From NCBI GenBank assembly GCA_003116975.1, contig BGKB01000110.1, positions 124,001 through 188,000 of the forward strand: DNA of 64,000 nucleotides. Reading direction: 5' to 3'. Below are positions 60,601 to 64,000 of this stretch, piece by piece; the first letter of the stretch is position 1, and each line of letters starts with the position of its first letter. The notes beneath the pieces are model-generated. The model was not told the DNA's origin. It did not search any database and saw nothing but the letters and a program-made list of their open reading frames with translations. This DNA is from Aurantiochytrium sp. KH105 (Eukaryota > Sar > Bigyra > Thraustochytrida > Thraustochytriidae). The translations under genes were made by a program, and so were the position numbers.

Positions 60601-61973
60601 TGGTCCTCCGCGAACGCGGTGTCCTGGTCCTGACGCCCGCCTTCCTCCTCCTCCTCCTCCTCCTCCACGTCCTCGTCCTCGCTGCCGCCGCCCTCGCCCG
60701 CGAGGCCCTGGCCCTGGCAATGGCAATGGCCCTGGCCTTGGGAATGCGACTGCGAATGTGAATGCGAATGCGAATGGGAATGGGGATGTGTCTGCGAATG
60801 CGGATGCGAATGCGCATGGCAGAGGCAAGAATAGCGGGCGCGGCGTGGGCCCGTAGCGCGGCGTGGGCCCGTAGCGCGGCGTGGGCTGTGGGTAGAGTTG
60901 CAGGTACAAGACTCGGAGGCTGAGAGAATCGGCGCTGCGGCCGGGGGCGGCGAGCATGCACAGGCAGGGCGGCGGGTCCCCCGCACCCGGTCCGGTGTGG
61001 GGCCGTTCGGGGGGAAACGCTGTGCCGAGGGAACGCGGGGAGCACCGCGGGCGTGGCTCTCGTCGCCGTGTGTGAGGTGGTCATGGCGATGATGATGGTG
61101 GTGATGATGATGATGATGATCAGTTTCATGGTCGCGTTCATGTACATGGTCATGTTCGTGGTCAAGGTCGTGATCATGGTCGGGTCCGTGTTCACGGCCG
61201 AGGTCTTGTTCGTGCTGGCAATGACGCCCGCGGCCAGCGGCAGGCCGCGCGCGTCTTCGTCGCAGGGTCTCGGCGTGGCGGCGATGCAGATGGAGGGAAT
61301 CTTCATGCGGATGTTGGCGTTGATGGCGTGGATGAGCGGGCGCAGCATGGCCCTGGCGCTGCGCGAGGAGGGGCGGGTCGGGGCAGGCGCAAGGGTGGCG
61401 CTCCTGATTTCTCTCCTCGGCGGGGCTGCGATGCGGGTTGAGGTCGAGGTTGCGGTTGTTGCGCTGGTGATGACAAGTATGTGCATGGGGCAGGTCCTGC
61501 GAAGGCGGCGCTACGGAATTTTGATGCGGACAGCGGGCGCGCGGCGAGGGGCGCGGGTCGAGGCGCAGACGCACGCTGCGCTCCCATACGCGGCTGCCGG
61601 CGGCCTCAAAGGTGCCCTCGCAGTCGAGCGCGGAGGGCACGCCGCGCGCATCGACGGTCGCCGCCTCGGCGAGGCGCGCCTGCCAGGAAAACTCCTCGTC
61701 GTCGGCGCGGCGCTGCGAGCTCGCGCCCGGCGCGCCCAGACACCAGGTGCCCGCCAGCCGCCAGCCCGCGCCGCCGCCTGCTGCCGCCGCTGCCGCCGCC
61801 GCGCCCGCCGCGGCGGCGCCGGGGTCCGGCCTGGGAGCGGCGGCGGCAGCGGCAGAGGCAGCAGAGGCGGCAGGGGCGGCGCGCCCATGCTGGCCCTCCT
61901 CGCCCGCGTGGAACTCGCCCTCGACGCCCGCGAGCTCCGCGCGGAGCCACGCCTCGATGCGCGGCGGCGCCAT
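57606..61973 (-). CDS. Very large low-complexity protein with a C-terminal RING-H2 domain
   Basis: The ORF is 1,455 residues from an ATG at 61973. The first ~800 residues are low complexity: His/Asp/Glu-rich runs (HDHDLDHEHDHVHERDHE), a His10 tract, a His/Ser/Pro/Gln section (HSHPHSQTHPHSHSHS), poly-Ser and poly-Ala. Acidic stretches follow (~830-970). Residues ~1070-1300 form a more ordered, unrecognised region, for example ITLLSPDIAGSLQVSWQLLL and YEEKIEVDMG. The RING-H2 at ~1318-1370 has CVICGDD, then CNHVFHAACLLTWARRKATCPLC, a C3H2C3 set. An E3 ligase is likely. His-rich tracts could bind metals or reflect repeat expansion. The first half should be read cautiously, since introns or a later start cannot be excluded from sequence alone. 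Confidence 0.72.
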   Translation of the reverse strand: MAPPRIEAWLRAELAGVEGEFHAGEEGQHGRAAPAASAASAAAAAAPRPDPGAAAAGAAAAAAAAGGGAGWRLAGTWCLGAPGASSQRRADDEEFSWQARLAEAATVDARGVPSALDCEGTFEAAGSRVWERSVRLRLDPRPSPRARCPHQNSVAPPSQDLPHAHTCHHQRNNRNLDLNPHRSPAEERNQERHPCACPDPPLLAQRQGHAAPAHPRHQRQHPHEDSLHLHRRHAETLRRRRARPAAGRGRHCQHEQDLGREHGPDHDHDLDHEHDHVHERDHETDHHHHHHHHHHRHDHLTHGDESHARGAPRVPSAQRFPPNGPTPDRVRGTRRPACACSPPPAAAPILSASESCTCNSTHSPRRATGPRRATGPRRARYSCLCHAHSHPHSQTHPHSHSHSHSHSQSHSQGQGHCHCQGQGLAGEGGGSEDEDVEEEEEEEEGGRQDQDTAFAEDQSRRALCQRAPCEGAASSTACTASPRLQRGRRRSLTRSQAAAEAPAHRRLAGQQQQQQQQGEARGGSGRSGAKRGDGRAASEDCEHCCSCEGEGGIAETSASASGSGTVNWGTQSPGRSASASASSASSSSSSSSSSSTTTTPYSSSSPAAAAAAAAAWSSAPLAPASAAERAASVVSSSSSEDASDPASPISWTRVSPESQSVRSSPLDHRVHSISPTLAAPAGAAPSRAASPSTSASSATLSPGRHEEEALVEQFARRILQTRRRPSSRVVSRGKHLELPRALRPTAAQRPPLAAADDALEPGSSAVYEVTGSGRNVIGPFRIRGELVIEAVHGAARPLMRLSAHKVYLSDDDNDDEEDDDDIMEDDDEEQDIEEDQLREDADVIDENHQSTRGEVPAHTHQQSSVPNAAAQVHLGQQVGVIAVHDDQDNDDEADEVEEEEENQVQDRSETDQEAVAGNNNDEHEQEQDDDANNDEVIIIEETRAPVQTRSARMTTRAAAAAAAAAAAASSTSEAEGATTGTTPRTRRGRKRARRGAADEIETEQDVARLHAQLWRRQQIRRLPMRRAVQSVRLPEPRITLLSPDIAGSLQVSWQLLLVPTGPYSLAKDVIASVSVRGVGHTYEEKIEVDMGTELGTVRSFALAKKMQTSFRLPSFGLYEVAVLVRPAKRDAGPLTHPVHEVSTKYMHIDRSPLELNNVTALAHKIALQPREPASLLLAIAWSNPNDVHDSRDCDIFRDFRTTGPAHRNRIEVVTQVCAEGADDCEATAWTDLRVEQVSAHANHHVVRGDDLPGRKIRFGVAAVSYDSFHELRGPLVYTSPLTLGRPDARKLNDDNENETSECKVLGRDKADPDHEACSSCVICGDDVSCEPSSEEPAQPIFPGSCNHVFHAACLLTWARRKATCPLCCHSFSTVSLYDVAKNSFVSTFVVNALREDHSQSRAGLMNRSDSLHNFSGGFFSEPHVAPLAFEGNAEVSDTSPDPLILEIITRTLLDA

Positions 61974-62233
61974 GCGGCACGGGGCGCGGGGCCGGCCAGC
62001 CAGCCAGCCAGCCAGGGCTCCCTTCGCGAGTGTCCGTGCGAGAGCGAAAGCGAGCGACCGTGCGTCGCCACGGCCCCGTGGCGAGCTTGCTTGCTTTGTT
62101 TGTTTGTTTGTTTGCTTGCTTCCTTGCTTGCTTGTTTTTTGGCTTGTTTTCTCTGTTGGTTGCGGGTTTCCTGCCGCCCGCCGCTGCCGCGAGTGAGCGA
62201 GCTCAGCTAGCTACGGCCAGCCGAGCTGCAGCT

Positions 62234-62264
<31 letters not shown>

Positions 62265-64000
62265 CGACCCGGTCCGCCGCGATGCCGTTCGCTCGCTGGC
62301 TGCTTGTTTGTTTGTTCCGTCGGCCGGCCAGGCGCCAGTTGCTCGCCTGCTTGCTCGCTCGCCTGCTTCGCTTACTTGCTTGCTTGTCGCCAGTCTCCGT
62401 CTGTCTGTGTGTGTCTGTCCTCTGCGGCGCTCTCCCTCCCTCTCCCGGGCGCGCTCTGTCCCCGCCTCCTCGTCCCGGCTCCGCGGGCCTGCCTCTGCTG
62501 CTTGAGCCTGCCTGCCTGCCTGCCTGCCTGCTCGCTCGCTTGCGTGCCCCGCCCGCCCGCCCGCCCGCCCGCCTCGCTGCCGGCGCGGGCACGCGAGCTG
62601 CAGCCGCCGCTGCAGCCGCTGCTGCTGCGAGCGGCGGGTGGATGGATGGGGATGGGGGGATGGATGGGGGGATGGATGGATGGGAAGCCGCAGCCGCCGG
62701 CCTCTCTCCCTGCGCGGCGAACTCTGGCTCGCTGGGCGCGGCCGAGCGTGCCGGCTGCGGCTGCCTCTCCGCGGCCTGGGCGCGGCGACGACGGATGCTC
62801 GCTCGACGGCTGGCTGCCTGGCGGGCTGCCTGGCGTGGGCGCGGCCGAGCGAGTGCGGCTGCGGCGCGCGGCAACGGAGTTGAGGACCTGGGGCGCACGC
62901 AACACAGCGAAAGCGAGCGAGATCAGGTAACTCGGGTGGCCAGCTAGCGCCCACGTACGAGCTACGCTAGGCCTGCCCCGCCTACCCGGTAGCCGCGGCG
63001 CGGCCGGTAGCGTACTGCTAGGAGCCAGCTAGCCGCCAGCTAGGAGCGCCTGGCGGTTCAGGCGACGAATGAATGAGGTGAGCGAGAGAGCGAAGGGGGG
63101 AGGGAGGGAGGCAGGGAGGGAGCGAGGGACTCGGAAGCAGGAAACAGAAGAAGCAACTCCAGGGCCGCCGTCCTGCTCCTCCAAGGTTCCTGCCGCACCG
63201 CACCGCTGTCTGGAGTGAGTCACTCGCGCGATTGGCAGCAAGCAGCCAGGCTAGCTAGCTAGCTGCAGGCCGCTGGCCGAGGGATGGTGGATGCTGCGAC
63301 TCGCAGTCGCGGAGGTCGAGGGTTCGTGCGTCGATCGACAGTTTGCTGGATTGGTTGGTTGGTTCGATCGATCGGTCGATCGATCGGTCGTTCGTTCGTT
63401 CGTTCGTTCACAGTCCATTGTCGTGTCGCGCGCAGTCGTCGGTCCTTCCGGGTTGGTACTTGACCTCGCATCGCACGGGCCGGCTCAGCGCGGCTCAGCC
63501 GGCCAGCCGCAACACAGCGTCCACCAAAAACAACTCGAACAACAACCAACTTCTATTTGCTTTTCGATCTTCTTTCAAGGAGACCTGCCTTCGCCTCCGC
63601 CTCCGCCACCGCCACCGCCACCGCCACCGCCATCGCCTTCGCAATCGACACCCACGCCGCAGACCAAGAGCACAAGCCAAGGTGAGTGAGAAAAATGAAA
63701 CAACGCAAAAGCGGCAACGCAAAATCTACTACTCAACTCGACTCAACGCCAAAAAAGAAGCAGCGGCGACAGCGACGCGTCGCACACAGCCGGAGCCAGT
63801 TGCACCGGGCCAGCTAGCACCGCGCAGCTGGCTGGCTGGCCAGTGTCCCTCGCGGCGGCCCCCATCCCTGCTGGGGGCTGGCTGTCCGCGCCGACCTCGG
63901 CTGCCTGCCCAGGCAGAGCAGAGCGGAGCAGAGCGGAGCAGAGAAGGCGCCGCAGACGCCGCGAAGACACCGTGACGTTGGGAGGGCGGTCGGTCGCGGG
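61974..64000. other. Repeat-rich GC-rich region without a supported gene
   Basis: The upstream region of the large RING gene (-) and sequence to the window end. It contains TTTG/CTTG repeats (about 62096-62135), CACG repeats (about 62237-62263), CTGC (about 62509-62532) and CCCG (about 62548-62572) arrays, GGAT repeats (about 62639-62682), GATC/GTTC-type repeats (about 63363-63410) and CCACCG repeats (about 63606-63633). A good splice-donor match (AAG|GTGAGT) lies at 63681/63682 and might end a leader exon of a gene beyond the window. I see no supported coding region. Confidence 0.5.

Noticed and set aside
61481-62947. Plus-strand open frame of nearly 500 codons
   Set aside because: Low-complexity translation of microsatellites, partly antisense to the large RING gene; no domain is seen.
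1-64000. Search for retroelements, virus-like elements and DNA transposons
   Set aside because: No reverse transcriptase, integrase, capsid, transposase or long terminal repeats were recognised in any frame.

Overview
The window reads as nuclear DNA of a unicellular eukaryote. It is GC-rich and gene-dense, with long, mostly intronless reading frames using the standard code. It encodes strictly eukaryotic proteins: PCNA, farnesyltransferase alpha, a SART1/Snu66 splicing factor, a makorin, a Dbl-type RhoGEF and a DGAT2-type acyltransferase. A bZIP protein lacking the usual basic-region Asn, a trait reported from stramenopiles, and the overall style suggest a stramenopile, most likely a thraustochytrid (Labyrinthulomycetes). 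The taxon is an inference. I saw no ribosomal RNA, convincing tRNA, CRISPR array, transposase, reverse transcriptase or virus-like gene.

Layout. 1-6.9 kb: 3' part of a giant armadillo/LRR/CHAT/NB-ARC-like protein (+). 7.5-10.9 kb: membrane-anchored FAD-linked oxidase (-). 11.4-13.7 kb: SART1 (+). 13.7-17.0 kb: the largest gene-free stretch, with an AT-rich island. 17.0-19.0 kb: bZIP protein (+). 19.4-22.9 kb: PqiA-like multipass membrane protein (-). 24.1-25.7 kb: UBC12-like pseudo-E2 (+). 26.1-28.9 kb: DGAT2 with a long membrane N-terminus (-). 30.1-31.1 kb: farnesyl/geranylgeranyltransferase alpha (-). 31.5-33.1 kb: RbfA-like protein (-). 33.7-35.0 kb: makorin (+). 35.4-37.0 kb: AFG1-like ATPase with one spliceosomal intron (+). 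37.4-39.3 kb: RhoGEF (-). 40.0-41.0 kb: coiled-coil protein (-). 42.2-43.0 kb: PCNA (+). 43.5-48.3 kb: DHX57/DHX29-like DEAH helicase (-). 49.4-52.1 kb: two tandem quinone-oxidoreductase-like genes (+), possibly with a small basic ORF between them. 53.5-55.1 kb: PHO80-type cyclin (+). 55.5-56.8 kb: membrane RING-H2 protein (-). 57.6-62.0 kb: very large low-complexity RING protein (-). 62-64 kb: repeat-rich DNA without a supported gene.

The genes form no operon or obvious pathway. They look like independent transcription units, often divergent with GC-rich leaders full of 4-5 nt tandem repeats, or convergent with short 3' spacers. Themes that recur are ubiquitin-type signalling (makorin, two RING proteins, a pseudo-E2), RNA metabolism (SART1, DEAH helicase) and mitochondrial or lipid functions (AFG1, RbfA-like, DGAT2). 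Starts were set at the first plausible ATG. Several frames stay open further upstream only through GC-rich leader and would need a TTG or GTG start.

The best candidate for something undescribed is the first gene, which joins armadillo and leucine-rich repeats, a CHAT protease with its His/Cys pair, and an NB-ARC-like module whose Walker motifs look degenerate. It resembles a protist counterpart of NLR or CHAT-STAND immune proteins. Others worth attention are the Cys-less UBC12 paralogue, the Ile-substituted bZIP, the DGAT2 fused to a membrane domain, and the tandem reductases with conserved N-myristoylation motifs.
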